From contig JALLLS010000057.1 in NCBI GenBank assembly GCA_025094145.1, positions 172,537 to 236,536 of the forward strand: a stretch of DNA of 64,000 nt, in the 5' to 3' direction. The DNA comes from Spinellus fusiger (taxonomy: Eukaryota > Mucoromycota > Mucoromycetes > Mucorales > Phycomycetaceae). The notes under the pieces were generated by a model. It ran no database searches. It was not told the origin of the DNA and saw only the letters and a list, made by a program, of their open reading frames with translations. The translations under genes were made by a program, and so were the position numbers. Below are positions 11,185 through 21,558 of this stretch, piece after piece (the stretch's first letter is position 1; each line of letters opens with the position of its first letter).

Positions 11185-12400
11185 CAAAATAGATATACAA
11201 GATGTTGTGGATATGTGTACACAAATCAAATTCGATATCTTGACAAAAGCTGTTCCAAATGCACCCATAAATTTCTTGAACAAAAAAAGGTCTTTGCTGA
11301 GTACAAGACCTACCAGCCTACTATCTTCCCAGTTATGGATTTGCTATAAAAAGAAACTCCATCTATTATGATACTAAAGCCAATCCAACCAAGCAGATGT
11401 ACACATTTGCTAAGCTGGCTCAACTATGCGAAGAAAATGGAAACATATCTTTTAGTTGATTCCCACTTCGTAAAAGCTTCATTTCTTCTTACATTGCAAT
11501 AGACACTAACATGTTCAGCTACCATATTTTAAGAAATAAGAGCTACACGGGACATAGGTTTGATCTTTGGAGTCATGTTGTCAATCTAAAATCAAAGGTG
11601 TTCGAAGATGAAGGTATAGATAGGTCAGTGATATTTCAAGGTACAATAAAAACCGATGGTATGGCAGTGTCGGTGGTCAAGCAAAGCTTTATATCGAGAC
11701 GTTCTTCAGGTGGTAGCCGTAAAGCACCTATTGATGAGGATCACATTGAGTCTATTGAAAAGATATCTCAAGCTACATTAACAGAAACAAAAGACAAATG
11801 CGTACTCATCGATTCACATCGTCGAGATCTCTTATTCTGTATAAAAAAAAAAGAAAAACAGTACACCCGATAATAAACCCACCTATAGGCATACACGTAA
11901 TCAACGAGCCAAAGAAACAAAGTCAATCCATTTCAAGAAGCTTTGACAAAAATTCAAGCCTCCTTCTGTCCAAGGACTAGAAGACAAACTTAGTCAAGTC
12001 TCTGTTTCAACAGTAAAGCTCAAAAAAATCATCATATATATACAAGCAAAAGCAAGTGTATCAGAAGACTTGATGTTGTATTATGGCAATAAAACAAAAG
12101 AACGTGGTGTCAAAGAAAAAGACCTCTCAAGTGCCATTTTTTCTATTAAGAAACCAGCACTACTGCCATTTTGAAAGATGAAGCTATTGAGTCATATCAA
12201 TAGATTAAAGTCTGATAAACAACTCGCTCGAAACTAGAGAGCCAAGTTTGGAGAAGATCCAGTATTGATCTTGGGTGACTGGTCAGACACACAGATGAAG
12301 CTGTCACCTTTGGAAACATTGAAACATGTCAAGAACCCTAGGTGTTATCAATGAACAGAAATGATACAATTAGAACTAAGAAAAGGTCCCAAGCCTTCTA
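11185..12400 (+). pseudogene. Fanzor (TnpB-like RNA-guided nuclease) relic A, N-terminal and middle part
   Basis: Relic of the eukaryotic TnpB-like family (Fanzor). Readable pieces in order are TFAKLAQLCEENGNISFS, PLRKSFISSYIAIDTNMF, DLWSHVVNLKSKVFEDE, FQGTIKTDGMAVSVVKQSF, DKCVLIDSHRRDLLFCI and, near 12265, LILGDWSD. FQGTIxTDG and CVLIDPGRRDLL are hallmarks of Mucoromycota Fanzors. The latter holds the first RuvC aspartate, and here the usual Pro-Gly before Arg-Arg is Ser-His. The longest open piece is 120 aa (11511-11873). Stops and shifts occur on both sides, for example after SFS near 11459. The C-terminal zinc finger and last RuvC residue are missing, so it is inactive. Family assignment is from remembered motifs; no search was possible. 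Confidence 0.75.
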
Positions 12401-12989
12401 GTTCCCCCCAGTGATCGCTGGAGCCTCGGTTGACTAACTGACAGAAACCCATGCTATAGGTAAACTATTTAAAGAATAATAAAGTGTATCTTATTGAATT
12501 TTTCATGCAAAAAGACATTATAATGTCTAATATTAATTACTTATTCTCTGTATTTTATTGTCTGTGTGGGTTTTTTTTTTTAAAAAAAATATTAACGCAG
12601 AAATTCCCATTGTCCCTCGTGGTTTCTGAAAATAAATGACTGGTTGTTGAGCACCGATAACCAGAGATGAAAAGAATCTAAAAATAGACTGGGCATGATG
12701 CTGTTTAAAAAGTGCATCCCCGCAGATGGCCCTGCTCACTGGCTTTTTCTTGTCTGGGGTCCTATGAAAAAGACAGCTTGTCTCCATTCACTTTGGCCAT
12801 GAGTAATAATAATAAAAAAACACGTTGTATATTTTCCTTTTTGCCTTGCTTCCCTGCCTTGAAGGCTCAAACTAGAACAATCTAGACTCAATGTGTAGGA
12901 ATTCAACAAATATAAATACAACTAACTATTCACCACTACTTTTCATTTTTTATTTTTTATTTTAAAATAAGCACTTTACAACAACAACT
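12401..12989. other. no gene recognised; includes upstream region of the next small ORF
   Basis: A poly-T/poly-A hairpin-like tract lies at 12570-12590 (a run of T followed by a run of A). No convincing coding region. Minus-strand frames at 12533-12921 have no motif. An AT-rich stretch just before 12990 (ttttattttaaaataagc, then CAACAACAACT) looks like a fungal core promoter and 5' leader. Confidence 0.45.
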
Positions 12990-13193
12990 ATGTTTCAATA
13001 CTTTGTGGATTTGGCAGGATTAAGACAATCCAAGGACAAACAAGATACTGATTCTCAAAACACTTCCATGGAATCAGATTTATCATGGACTGACTGGAGA
13101 GATACCAAAGAATTTGGATCCTTTGAAGAAGACTATGTCTCTTTTCCACGCTTTGTGGACCCTGAAGATCAACAGCACGCCTTATGCACATAA
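12990..13193 (+). CDS. small acidic protein of unknown function (67 aa)
   Basis: I do not recognise this protein. It is hydrophilic and acidic, with no signal peptide or membrane segment, and rich in Asp, Glu, Ser and Trp (ESDLSWTDWRDTKEFGSFEE). Support for it being real is the promoter-like AT tract and CAACAACAACT leader directly before the ATG, and a balanced, non-repetitive composition. An overlapping minus-strand frame of similar size exists but lacks such context. It could also be the first exon of a larger gene, although no donor site keeps a longer frame in view. Confidence 0.45.
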   Translation: MFQYFVDLAGLRQSKDKQDTDSQNTSMESDLSWTDWRDTKEFGSFEEDYVSFPRFVDPEDQQHALCT

Positions 13194-13549
13194 TACTACT
13201 ACAACGCACTCAATGATTCACACTATCAATAACCCACATATCTTTCTTCTTCATGTATGATGTATGCTCTTCCTTTTGATCTCGCTTGTATTCTTGCTCT
13301 TGTTATTATTTGCTTTATTCTTGTCAACTTATTTTTATGCTATGCTTATTTATTGTATGTATTCAATTTTCTTTTTACGCCATGTTTAAAATTACTATCT
13401 ATCTCTCTATCTCTCTATCTCTATAATAATAATAAACTCTAGGATGGACTCTTCTCTTTAAATCATTCAAAGATATGCATTTGGGATTATAAATTGCCAA
13501 TAGAGAGCAAGGGAATTGGAAATACAACCAACTCACACCTTCCAATTCA
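13194..13549. other. 3' spacer between convergent genes
   Basis: Contains a hydrophobic plus-strand frame (13257-13442) in low-complexity DNA (a TCTCTATC tandem near 13400-13420), probably not coding. AATAATAATAAA near 13424 may serve as a polyadenylation signal. Confidence 0.4.
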
Positions 13550-15124
13550 TTAGGTCATGACAGATCCTTCACGGATGGAACGACGAATACGATCCGCCAT
13601 CATCTTATCCTTACTACCAATCAAAGAAGTAGCCTTGCCCTTTTGTCCTGCTCGAGCAGTTCTTCCTACACGATGCAGATAGTCTACAACAGAAGTAGGA
13701 AAATCAAAGAGAATGACATGATCTACAAAAGTAGTATCAATGCCACGCGAGGCAATGTCTGTGCTTAGAAGGACATTGGGATTGAGTGGAAGTTCCTTTG
13801 TATCTCCTTGTACATAGGGTTCAAGAGAAACGGTATCTGCAGGTGTGCTAAACAAGCGTAGAATCTCCTCACGACTCATTTCTGTGTCTTTGTACAGTGC
13901 CATGGCATTGATATGTTTGGTCTTGAGCCATTGATGAAGAAGTTCAACCGCTTTCTTAGTATTACAGAACACAAGGGTTTTTCCATCTTTGATATTCTTC
14001 TTCAAGACTTCTAATAGGGCCATTTGTCGATTGCCATTGAAACGTGCAAGGTCAACAAAAGACTGTTTTAGATTAGGCAGTGCACGATGCAGTGAGGGTG
14101 TAGTGATTTTGAGCATATCAGGAAACAGGCTATCAAGAGCAGTATGAACAGAACGAGGTAGTGTGGCTGATACTACAATGACCTTTTCTGTTACCTTTTG
14201 CTGGCTGCAGATGGTTTTTAGTTGCTCAATGATGGATCGACAATCATCTCCCCAACCAGAATCAAACAAAGAATCGGCCTCATCAATAATAAGATAGCGA
14301 GTGTCTGTTAAAGAGATAGTCTTGTTCTTGATCAACGTCATGAGTGCAGTGGGAATAGTCACAAGAATATCGACAGGACCATCCGCCAAACTCTCTAGCA
14401 GTTGGTGTCGGGGAGTACGTGAGGTAATCCCCAAGGAGCGATGTTTACAGGCATGTCCTAGGGACTTGGCTGTTTTTACTACTTGAGAGACCAGTTCGCG
14501 TGTTGGCACTAGGACAATAGCGCGAGGATGGTCTAATCTACGACGCACCTTTTTTTCGTCGAGCTTCAACATGTGCAGTGTGGGGGCAAGATAGGCTAAT
14601 GTCTTGCCAGATCCTGTCTCTGCTGCACATAATACATGGCGGTTAGAACGGAGTAGTTTAGGGATAGACAAGGCTTGGATTTCTGTAGGCTGTGGATCTT
14701 CCAAATGTTTCAAGTGGCCTTGTTGAATGGCCTTTAATACATCTAGAGAGAGTCCAAGATCATCAAACTTTTGTTGTGATAAGAATTCAGTGAGTTCTCG
14801 GACATTCTCTTTAGGCTTTGTAGCAATAGTGGACTGGATCTTCTCGAGACGTCTTTTCACAGGAACGTACGGTGCATTGGCGCTTTTGGGGCGGTGCGAC
14901 TTTAATTTAATTTTTAACATATCACGACGCTCCTTTCCTGTCATGCCATCAGGTTTGAGATGTTTGGTGAGTGTAGAGATGTTGGGACGTCTCATTTGGG
15001 CTCGTTTGGTGAGGACAGCAGGTGTAGAGGAAAACTGGCATATTTGTAAAAGCAGGGTAGAATGTCGAATAGATGTTGATGTTGCTCGTACAGGCTGCCA
15101 TGGTGATAGAAAGAGAGAAAACAT
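13550..15124 (-). CDS. DEAD-box RNA helicase, probably mitochondrial (Mrh4/DDX28-like)
   Basis: ATP-dependent RNA helicase of 524 aa in one exon. Residue positions: Q motif region QPTEIQ 145-150, Walker A AAETGSGKT 167-175, motif Ia PTRELV 207-212, motif II DEAD 281-284, motif III SAT 319-321, motif V STDIASRGID 454-463, motif VI HRVGRTARAG 484-493. The first 45 or so residues lack acid and are rich in Ser, Thr, Arg and Leu (SLFLSPWQPVRATSTSIRHS), which fits a mitochondrial presequence. The core resembles Mrh4/DDX28, factors for assembly of the mitochondrial large ribosomal subunit, in its CAAETGSGKT and STDIASRG(I/L)D blocks and its short tail. The orthology is inferred; a different organellar DEAD-box protein is possible. 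All catalytic motifs are intact. Confidence 0.9.
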   Translation of the reverse strand: MFSLFLSPWQPVRATSTSIRHSTLLLQICQFSSTPAVLTKRAQMRRPNISTLTKHLKPDGMTGKERRDMLKIKLKSHRPKSANAPYVPVKRRLEKIQSTIATKPKENVRELTEFLSQQKFDDLGLSLDVLKAIQQGHLKHLEDPQPTEIQALSIPKLLRSNRHVLCAAETGSGKTLAYLAPTLHMLKLDEKKVRRRLDHPRAIVLVPTRELVSQVVKTAKSLGHACKHRSLGITSRTPRHQLLESLADGPVDILVTIPTALMTLIKNKTISLTDTRYLIIDEADSLFDSGWGDDCRSIIEQLKTICSQQKVTEKVIVVSATLPRSVHTALDSLFPDMLKITTPSLHRALPNLKQSFVDLARFNGNRQMALLEVLKKNIKDGKTLVFCNTKKAVELLHQWLKTKHINAMALYKDTEMSREEILRLFSTPADTVSLEPYVQGDTKELPLNPNVLLSTDIASRGIDTTFVDHVILFDFPTSVVDYLHRVGRTARAGQKGKATSLIGSKDKMMADRIRRSIREGSVMT

Positions 15125-16090
15125 GGATAACTACAGAGAGCAGAGGCCTAGTACACAATGGAAGAAAAATCTTTCCTTTACAGGACGGGTGACATAGCGC
15201 CCCTTTAAGATCGATCAATAAATAAACAAATCAATCCAACCATTTATTCTGTGCAGTGAGTAAAGCAAAAAAAAAAGAGACGCAAGCCACTTGTTGATTG
15301 AATAGATATAAAGAAAAGTTCATTGGAATGCCATAAGGAAAAGTAGCATAAAAGAGGTCAAGTAATGATATAGGCAATAACATTGGGTTATTATTATTAA
15401 GGCATAAGAATTATTACATTTAACAGTCATTCTGTCTTTTTCTAAGATGAAAAGATGAAAAGATGAAAATAGCAGTGATAGTGGCAAAATTTAAATAGAG
15501 TTTTTATTATCCATTTTCCCCTGTCTATCTTATTATCATGGAGTAAATTGTAGTTCATCTGTTATCTAAAGAATATAGCCTGTGTGTTCTTGTGGGGTAC
15601 TTTGGTTGTATTGATCCTACTGTTATCTTCATTATGAACAGGTACTTGGCAAAATCCTAAACATTATACAGTAGGATGATGCTTGCTTAACTCGGAGATC
15701 ATGAGTGCTTCAATACATCGTAGCAAACTCCTATTTCTGTTAACCTCAGGAGAAAGAGAGCGTACATAAGGTACTTTTTGCCAGCGGGGAAATGTATGCA
15801 TGCCTCGTAAATAGTATTACTTACTTAATAAAGAAGTAATGATCTTACTACTAACATGCATGTGAGGCACTTGTGAGTACTATGGCATCTAGAGGGCACT
15901 TGGAAATTGGGGTTCATTGGCCAGAACACAGCACTGTCTATAAAGTATAATAGACATCTGTCACCCATACTATGTGCATTCTGTGGTAAGAACACACCCT
16001 ATTAGTATTAAATATGTGATTAAACAGACATTTTCACTTAACATAATAGATACATTACTGTAACATTGGTTTTGACTTTTAACTCTTATT
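15125..16090. other. no gene seen
   Basis: Upstream region of the helicase gene and further spacer. Short frames carry no recognisable motif. A small triplication of aagatgaaa occurs near 15444-15466. Confidence 0.45.
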
Positions 16091-16430
16091 CTTTATTTGA
16101 TTCTTAAGTATCCTTAAGAATCTGCATTGATGTATCAGCAGAGTAACTTCTTTGAATACCCAACACTACTCACTTTATGTCTCAAGTATTTGATGGGGTT
16201 CAAATCTGAGCTTCTTGTTCTATCTTTTGATTATTCCGTCAACAGACCTGGGAATGGGGCGTCTAAAAGATGAAGACCACATGATTCCAATAGAATGTGT
16301 GCACCCATCTCTCTTAATTAACTTGATAGAGATATTGATGTTTGGTAGTAGTGATCATTGCATAAGAGCATCACTTTCCTATATTGAAGCAATAGGTATA
16401 TTAATGTACCTGTCTTAGTCTAAATACAGG
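16090..16430 (-). pseudogene. probable Tc1/mariner transposase remnant (copy C)
   Basis: On the minus strand, around 16175-16215, the frame reads SSDLNPIKYLRHK. This is the DLNPIE(H/Y)LW catalytic block of Tc1-type transposases with Glu changed to Lys. The flanks are too decayed to extend the match with confidence. One motif only, hence the low score. Confidence 0.35.
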
Positions 16431-17940
16431 TTGAGCTTGGCAATTGTGTGAACTTCTCTATGCACACGTTTTCTTTCTTTTCTCTTAAAGACACTATCCT
16501 ATTCTCATGACTTTAAACAGGCAAGATTGAACAGAGGCTGTATACTGTGCCAATTCTATGAAATGTTATGTTTTTTCTTGTGCATTTTCATTTTCAACCA
16601 TAGTTTATCTTGCTCTATTTCTTTTCTTTTCTTTTCTTTTTGACAATAAGAATAGTAATGACAGCATAGTGACAAGCATAATAGAGATAGTTATTAAGTT
16701 AATGGAAATGTCCAAGTCCATTGGCCAATAATTTAGAGAACTACGAGACAAATCACAATAGGACAAATATTTACGATTCGCTTTGCCTTGCAGATGAATT
16801 AATTTCGGTTATTCCTCTTATTTCTTCGGAGAATAAAGAGCTCGACTTAGGAAAAGGTAAGATACACTACTAAAGTTAACAAGGCGAAGCTTGTAATACC
16901 GGATTTTACTCTAAAAAGAGATGAATTGTAATTTTTTTTATAGATAAAGTAGGAACTGTTTAGATAGTTTACCTTTTAAATTCTTCAAAAAAAAAAGATA
17001 TGTTTTCTAAGGCATTCTCTCCAGGAACTTTTGTTGCTCAAGATGAAAATCAAAATACCATGCATATCTTTACATGCATTTTAAATACATGCCACGCAGT
17101 ATGTGGTATAGAACTTTCGATCTAATGTATAGTTAAGATTCTTCTTATCGGAACACCTAAAAGTTTCAATTCTTTGTTCGTAAATACACTGCATGTCTTT
17201 AAATATCTATAGTAATAAATAAGAATGAGAACATCCAAAATTAATAATTTCGTAAAGGTACAGTCTTTCAATTGTTAATTGGTCACTTTTTTTTAATAAA
17301 AATACTTTGGTCAGAAGTTTGAACAGAAAGAATAGCCTTTTTTTTCGGTAAATTAACCCATCGAAACCTTCCAAGCAATCATCGTTCTCGGTGAAGTTAC
17401 TAATTGTGAGTGGAAAGACTATAGGATGATTAAACTCTTGAAGTGAATAATGTGTAGTATTCTATTGTTTTCTATGATATCCTGAGCTATTCATTTCAAA
17501 ACTTTAATTTTCTTTCTTTTTGTTCAAACCTTTGACCAAATTATTTTTATAAAAAAATAAAGTGACCAATTGACAGTGGAAAGTCTTTATTCATTTTTAA
17601 TTGTTTTATTTTCTGTTGATTATAGAGAAAGTATAGCAAGCCCTTGCAATAATGTGCATGTTTATGTTATACGTAAAAGTGGACTTCATTAAGAGGCAGC
17701 TTTTCAAAATATAGCAATAAATGTCTCGATATGACTTGGACATCCGAAAAATTATTAAGGCACCAATCATCTACAAGCTGTTATCTATATCTACACACCA
17801 GGATATTTTCCTGGTCTTTTAAGCGGGGATATATCCTTCCTTTTACGTCAATAAAAATTCCCTTCTATGTATCTGTGTTTAGAATCAAAAGTTTTCAAGT
17901 ATCTGTAATAAAGAGCAGTAAGGTTATCAACAGGACTACT
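16431..17940. other. no gene recognised; scattered open fragments
   Basis: AT-rich. One exon-like plus-strand stretch near 16735-16860 reads IYDSLCLADELISVIPLISS and stops at a GTAAGA donor-like site, but no partner exon was found. Nothing else was recognised. Confidence 0.35.
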
Positions 17941-18095
17941 AGAGAGATGAATTTGTAGTAGTTTTTTCTCTAGCAGGAACGACGAGATAGAGTATTGGAC
18001 ACAAAGTCTGGTTTAAGGGAAATCAAATAGGGTACATGAACAGGAACAGAATACACGATTTGAGCACAACTGGTAACTAGGCAACTGTTCTTTAA
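17940..18095 (-). repeat. dispersed repeat, inverted copy at 60.99-61.155 kb
   Basis: Read on the minus strand, this stretch (GCTTAAAGAACAGTTGCC..., then TGTACCCTATTTGATTTCCC, ending in CTACAAATTCATCTCTC) matches 60995-61155 on the plus strand with about 85% identity by eye. In the other copy the match ends flush with a LINE 3' tail. A minus-strand open frame of 97 aa (18013-18306) overlaps it and may be part of an unidentified mobile element. Confidence 0.65.
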
Positions 18096-18507
18096 GCACT
18101 TCTTTTCTTTTTAAAATGTTGTTGTAGTCTGCATTACTTTGGTAGTTCTGATTAAGTAATTGACTTGTGAAATTTCGTCTTGTTCTCTTCTGCTCGAATA
18201 TTAATACCTGATAATTGCACTGTCTGTTGTTCATAACTTCTACTCTCTTTAACTTGTTTGCCTTTGTCTGGCATATAAACCAACAGTTGTGATCTGGTGA
18301 GTGCATGGTTGTTATGTCTTACATGTTAGTCAGTTTCTATTGTATATTCTTTTACTATAATAAACCCAGTGGATCCATTACAAAGACAAAGGCAAGAAAA
18401 AGGTGCCAGTGCAAGGGTAATACGACACATACATAGAGTACATTAATACATCTCGAGCTAATTATTTTTACTATTATTTTATTATTAAAAAGGGATATTA
18501 CACCTAA

Positions 18508-18930
18508 AATGATTGGGGTACGATCCTACCAAACTTCCAGTTGTTGCCTATGGCATAGGTGTAAAGGTAAAAGATGCTGCCAAATTTAAATGTCATCGTG
18601 TTGATTTGCCAAGAATTTTATATCAATCATTGAAAAAGAGACAAAAAGACGGAGATCTTCTTATGGTTGATGTTGATGAGACTAGAATATCGAGGGTAAA
18701 CATAATTGACCTCTCACTCAATATGAATAGCTCTTCTAACAGTTATTTTGTTTTATTTTGTTGTTCTCAAGATCTGCCACACTTATAAAACAAACAACCT
18801 CAGCGAGGTATTCATGAATTTCAATAGTATCCACGCTTGCCAAGGTTGTGGAATTGTTTGGAACAGAGATATGAATACATCAAAGAATATCTATACAATT
18901 ACAGAAGAGGGATTAAAAGGTCGTCTATGA
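18508..18930 (+). pseudogene. Fanzor (TnpB-like) relic B, C-terminal part with an intron
   Basis: C-terminal piece of a second Fanzor copy. The first segment reads YDPTKLPVVAYGIGVKVKD and ends GDLLMVDVDETRISR, the (V/L)VDVNEFxTSK block. An 80-nt stretch with GTAAAC...CTCAAG borders (about 18697-18772) looks like an intron. The frame then continues ICHTYKTNNL, HACQGCGIVWNRDMNTSKN and ends at 18930. This carries the zinc-finger region (CHTY, where the second Cys of CxxC is lost, then CQGC) and the NRDxxxSKN block with the last RuvC aspartate. The N-terminal two thirds are not found upstream, so the copy is truncated and inactive. Confidence 0.78.
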
Positions 18931-19184
18931 CCAGCTCTCTTCCTTCGAGAAGAATAGATATTTATATCATATCGCAATATTGAAAGTGGTTTCCTCCGGG
19001 ATTCTGATATTTACAGGTAAATTATAATAATCATCTTTATTTAAAAACTAATATGAATACATTTTAATTTATTTTTGCTCCTTTTCAAATCGATGTGTCA
19101 TTTCTTAAACAATTGTATTTTGACTATTTCTTTTTATATCCTAAAGATTTCCTGGTGTGTACTAAGCATACACATCTACAGTTC

Positions 19185-19992
19185 AAATTATTTTATTTTT
19201 TATTTTTGGGTGTAATTTGCTACTTGCGCATTGGGCATATTAGCCACCCTATGAGAGCTTTTGAAAAAATAAGAATAAACATATAAACACTTCAAATACG
19301 AAAGTGAAAAAAAATTGAAAAATGAATGAGAAACAGACGGACAAGAGAAATATAAAACCTCAAATGAAGGAAAAATAATGAAAAATGAGTGGAGATTATG
19401 GTAAATGATAGGTCAATAATAGAAATCCAAAAAGGCCATAAAGTCAGCAAGGAAACCAGGACACCAAAAAGATAACCCTCATCCTGTGGTGATTCGAAAT
19501 CCAAGGAGGGATACTTAGAGTAACTTGGACAATCCTGAGAATATATTTAGCAAATACACTAGCAGCTTCTGGCTTTGCTAAACGGGTTAAGAATAGGTGG
19601 TAGAGGAGAGATTGGAGGAAAAGTGAGGATACAGCGTCTGTTGCTGAAGGAGTCTTTGCACTCTATGGCGGCGTTGGCATTCCCGCTCAACACACCTATC
19701 GGCAGCCTCAATGAGCAAGCTACCAGCTGATGGCTCTACCTTAAAGTCTCGAGTAGACATGGCTCGATCAATGGCTTGCAGCAGTATTAACAAACTGAGC
19801 CAGAGATCTCGCCATTTAACAAAAGACTTAACCGTGCGCGGCAGAAGATTTAGACAATAGTCAATTGGATGAACGTCGTGTGGTGGTGCAGGAACTAAGA
19901 AGAGCAGAAATGTAGAGCGTTCATGATCAAAGAATGTACATGTGAGAAAATGGTCCCTGTTAGCCGAAGGGTGACCACATTGGCAAGGAGCC
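19185..19992 (-). mobile_element. 5'-truncated LINE fragment (copy 2)
   Basis: Matches the 3' end of the LINE at 62.33-63.09 kb in the same orientation. It shares the acagttcaaa tail, the ttgcgcattgggcat block, the 3' UTR and the last part of ORF2 (LLQAIDRAMS; EFAD-like acidic and Cys-containing tail). The match stops at about 19992, after ttggcaaggag, where a Tc1-type element begins 17 bp further on. Stops make it non-coding. Confidence 0.8.
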
Positions 19993-20010
19993 TTTTCTAA
20001 TTGCTAAGTA

Positions 20011-21368
20011 CAGTGGCTTTCAAAATAATAAGGAAGATTTCAAATTCAAACCATAATTTTACCCTTGAATTTTTTTTTAAAATTAAACATTATTCAATTA
20101 TCGCTTTTTCACCCTAATTTCTACCTCATCTAACACCACTTAACACACCAAAAAACCTCTTGGAAACAGGGAAAAAATATTGATGACTTCAACCGCTGTC
20201 TCATTGCTCACGAGGCCACTGTTAATGAGACCAGCCAGGTTGTCATTTCTGCTAGGTTTGGAGTTTGTCAGCAGTCTGTTTCCCTTATCGTAAAGAGATA
20301 TAAAGAAACTGGTTGCTTCAAGGCCAAGAAGAGCACTGGGTGCAATCCCATTCTGAAGGAGAGGAACGAGAGAAAGGTCAGTCGCGAAGTGGGAAGGGAT
20401 TCATTCCAGATAATGTATCATCTTCGCAAGCAGATGACCACCTAATTGTCCATGAACAATTTTAGAAAATTGATGAAGAAGCTTGGCCTGTTTTCTTGTA
20501 TGGTTAAGAAACCTTCTCTCACTACTAAACACAAGAAGTTGAGACTTGTTTGGGCTAAGGCTCATCTTCACTGTACAGAAGAAGACTGGAAGACAGTCAT
20601 CTGGTCCGATGAGTCAAAGTACCAACTGATGAGAACCAATAACTGCAACAGAGTGGTGCAAAGAAAGGAGTAGGAGCTTCTCCCAAAAAATATCAAGCCA
20701 ACAATGAAGTTTGGTGATGTTAGTGTGATGGTGTGGGGTTCTTTCTCTGATGAAGGTGTTGGAAGGTTGGTGCCTGTGAAGGACAGTAGAGACAGTAGAG
20801 AATACATTGAGATCTTAAAGGATAACTACTGCCCTGAGCTAGCTCAACTCATGGTACTGAATCCAGTGGTATGTTAAGCTCATCAAAAGGACAATACTAG
20901 CTGTCATAAAAGCAAAGAGTCCAGGTTGTGGAAGGCACAAGAGACCATTGCCACTATGGAGGGGTGACCATTGCAAAGCCCCGACCTCAACCCTATAGAG
21001 CAACTTTGGGAGGTGTTTGACAGGGCCATCAGGAAGATAATGACCCCAGAAAGCTCCCTTCAGGATCTGGAGGTGCTTCTGTTGGAAGAATGGGAAAAAA
21101 TCCCAAGGACACCACAGACGCTCTCATTGCCAGCATGGGGCGGAGATGCAAGGCTGTCATTGAGGCCAAAGGTGGAAACACTAAATATTAAGGGTTTCCA
21201 CCCAATAAATTTGTATTTATTATTCTGTTGACCTTCTTTATACTTCATCCAATTTTAAAGTCTCTACTGTGTGTTTAATGTATGTTTTTGTGATAAAGAA
21301 TAAGTATTTCCTATTACAGAATTATACCGGGGCATGAAAAAAGTCCATTATTATTTTGAAAGCCACTG
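20011..21368 (+). mobile_element. Tc1/mariner element with intact terminal inverted repeats (copy D, 1358 bp)
   Basis: Bounded by CAGTGGCTTTCAAAATAATA at the left and its exact complement at the right end, with TA on both sides (20009-20010 and 21369-21370), the hallmark TA target duplication. One transposase is readable on the plus strand between the repeats. The insertion lies precisely between a truncated LINE and the LTR of the gypsy element, so it entered after or near their junction. Confidence 0.93.
20170..21195 (+). pseudogene. Tc1/mariner transposase of copy D, with frameshifts and stops
   Basis: DDE transposase reading IDDFNRCLIAHEATVNETSQ and GVCQQSVSLIVKRYKETG (helix-turn-helix), then HKKLRLVWAKAHLHCTEEDW and VIWSDESKYQ (first Asp). 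Next come FGDVSVMVWGSFSDEGVG, KDNTSCH (second Asp) and QSPDLNPIEQLWE (third acidic residue). At least three disruptions occur: a stop before LSMNNFRKLM near 20441, a stop near 20672, and a stop at about 20968 before LQSPDLNPIEQ. The termini are better preserved than the gene. Confidence 0.88.
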
Positions 21369-21558
21369 TAGTACTTATCAATACTTCAGGAAGTAGCTCG
21401 GATCAAGGTCTGTTTTAATGAAGTAATATAATACTACACTTTTTATACTAGTTGCTATTTTATTCCCTATGACGTGGGGTCTTTGCTACTTATCATTGCA
21501 AACGTGCTTTCCACCGAACCTCCAAGAAGATTAGGTGGTCACACCACACTATCACACA
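21367..21558 (-). repeat. 3' LTR of the gypsy element
   Basis: 192-bp repeat from TAGTACTTATCAATACTTC to CACACTATCACACA (plus-strand reading), matching 27674-27865 at roughly 90% by eye. Its outer edge touches the right end of the mariner copy D, so the exact terminal bases are uncertain. Confidence 0.8.
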
